The position numbers and the translations under genes were made by a program. 64,000 nucleotides of DNA from positions 1,884,556 through 1,948,555 of the forward strand of contig DS990592.1 in the NCBI GenBank assembly GCA_000155695.1, given 5' to 3'. The notes beneath the pieces are model-generated. The model ran no database searches and was not told where the DNA came from. It saw only the letters and a list, made by a program, of their open reading frames with translations. Within the stretch, counting starts at the first letter, position 1. Each line of letters opens with the position of its first letter. The stretch is from Verrucomicrobiia bacterium DG1235 (GTDB lineage Bacteria > Verrucomicrobiota > Verrucomicrobiia > Opitutales > Opitutaceae). This document shows, piece after piece, positions 63,954-64,000 of the stretch.

Positions 63954-64000
63954 CACGTTCGGAAAAATGATAATCAAACCGACTTCAATCGATGGCATCG

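Noticed and set aside
1-64000. CRISPR array or cas operon
   Set aside because: No regularly spaced direct repeats were seen; DUF2779 proteins resemble Cas4 only in fold.

Overview
The window looks like a piece of a Gram-negative bacterial chromosome. The PHA operon (PhaR regulator, phasin, class III-type PhaE/PhaC), the remains of a chromosomal integron integrase, and weak Shine-Dalgarno use would fit Verrucomicrobiota (Opitutia-like), but that assignment is an inference. Three regions can be separated.

Region 1 (left edge to about 50.68 kb) is one large integrated mobile element. At its left end a tyrosine recombinase gene runs off the window edge (its last visible codon is the presumed catalytic Tyr), preceded by an excisionase-like gene. 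At its right end lies a 49-nt 3' fragment of a tRNA gene with a CAU anticodon (50631-50679), the footprint left by integration into a tRNA 3' end. The first 24 kb carries a mobilization module, mostly on the minus strand: two DUF3987-type proteins, a CbbX/SpoVK-like AAA+ ATPase, a PcfJ-like protein, a soluble TraD/TraG-like coupling ATPase, a TraK-like protein, a palindrome-rich candidate oriT and a MOBF relaxase-helicase. No VirB-type secretion genes are visible, so it looks mobilizable rather than self-transmissible. Within or beside this module sit a DUF2779 nuclease, a 1904-residue STAND NTPase with a DUF4297-like nuclease head (Avs-like), two solitary DNA methyltransferases and a ribbon-helix-helix regulator.

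The second half of the element (24.7-50.5 kb, all plus strand) is a dense defence operon. It holds a giant DUF1998-class helicase interrupted by an in-frame TGA, a DrmD-like SNF2 helicase, a PUA/EVE-like plus Mrr nuclease, a HEPN protein, an Eco57I-class methyltransferase, a GHKL ATPase-nuclease fusion, a DUF262-DUF1524-AlbA_2 fusion, a sacsin-like ATPase with DUF3883, a NERD-UvrD helicase and a second DUF2779 nuclease. Several genes overlap by 4-8 nt or abut. The core resembles class 1 DISARM, but the combination is not one I recognise as a named system; it is the best candidate here for an undescribed defence system.

Region 2 (50.8-60.7 kb) is visibly more G+C-rich chromosomal backbone: polyhydroxyalkanoate metabolism. 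Two short-chain dehydrogenases (one PhaB-like) are divergent from phaR, phasin, phaA thiolase, phaE and phaC, followed by carboxyltransferase, biotin carboxylase and biotin carrier genes (propionyl/acetyl-CoA carboxylase type). Two 16-bp palindromes of the same design, upstream of phaR and of the phasin gene, are probable PhaR operators.

Region 3 (61-64 kb) holds a decayed integron integrase gene (two nonsense codons, two frame disruptions) facing away from two single-gene units, a signal-peptidase-like protein lacking the usual lysine and a secreted transglutaminase-like protein. Each gene ends at a related imperfect palindrome that resembles an attC site.
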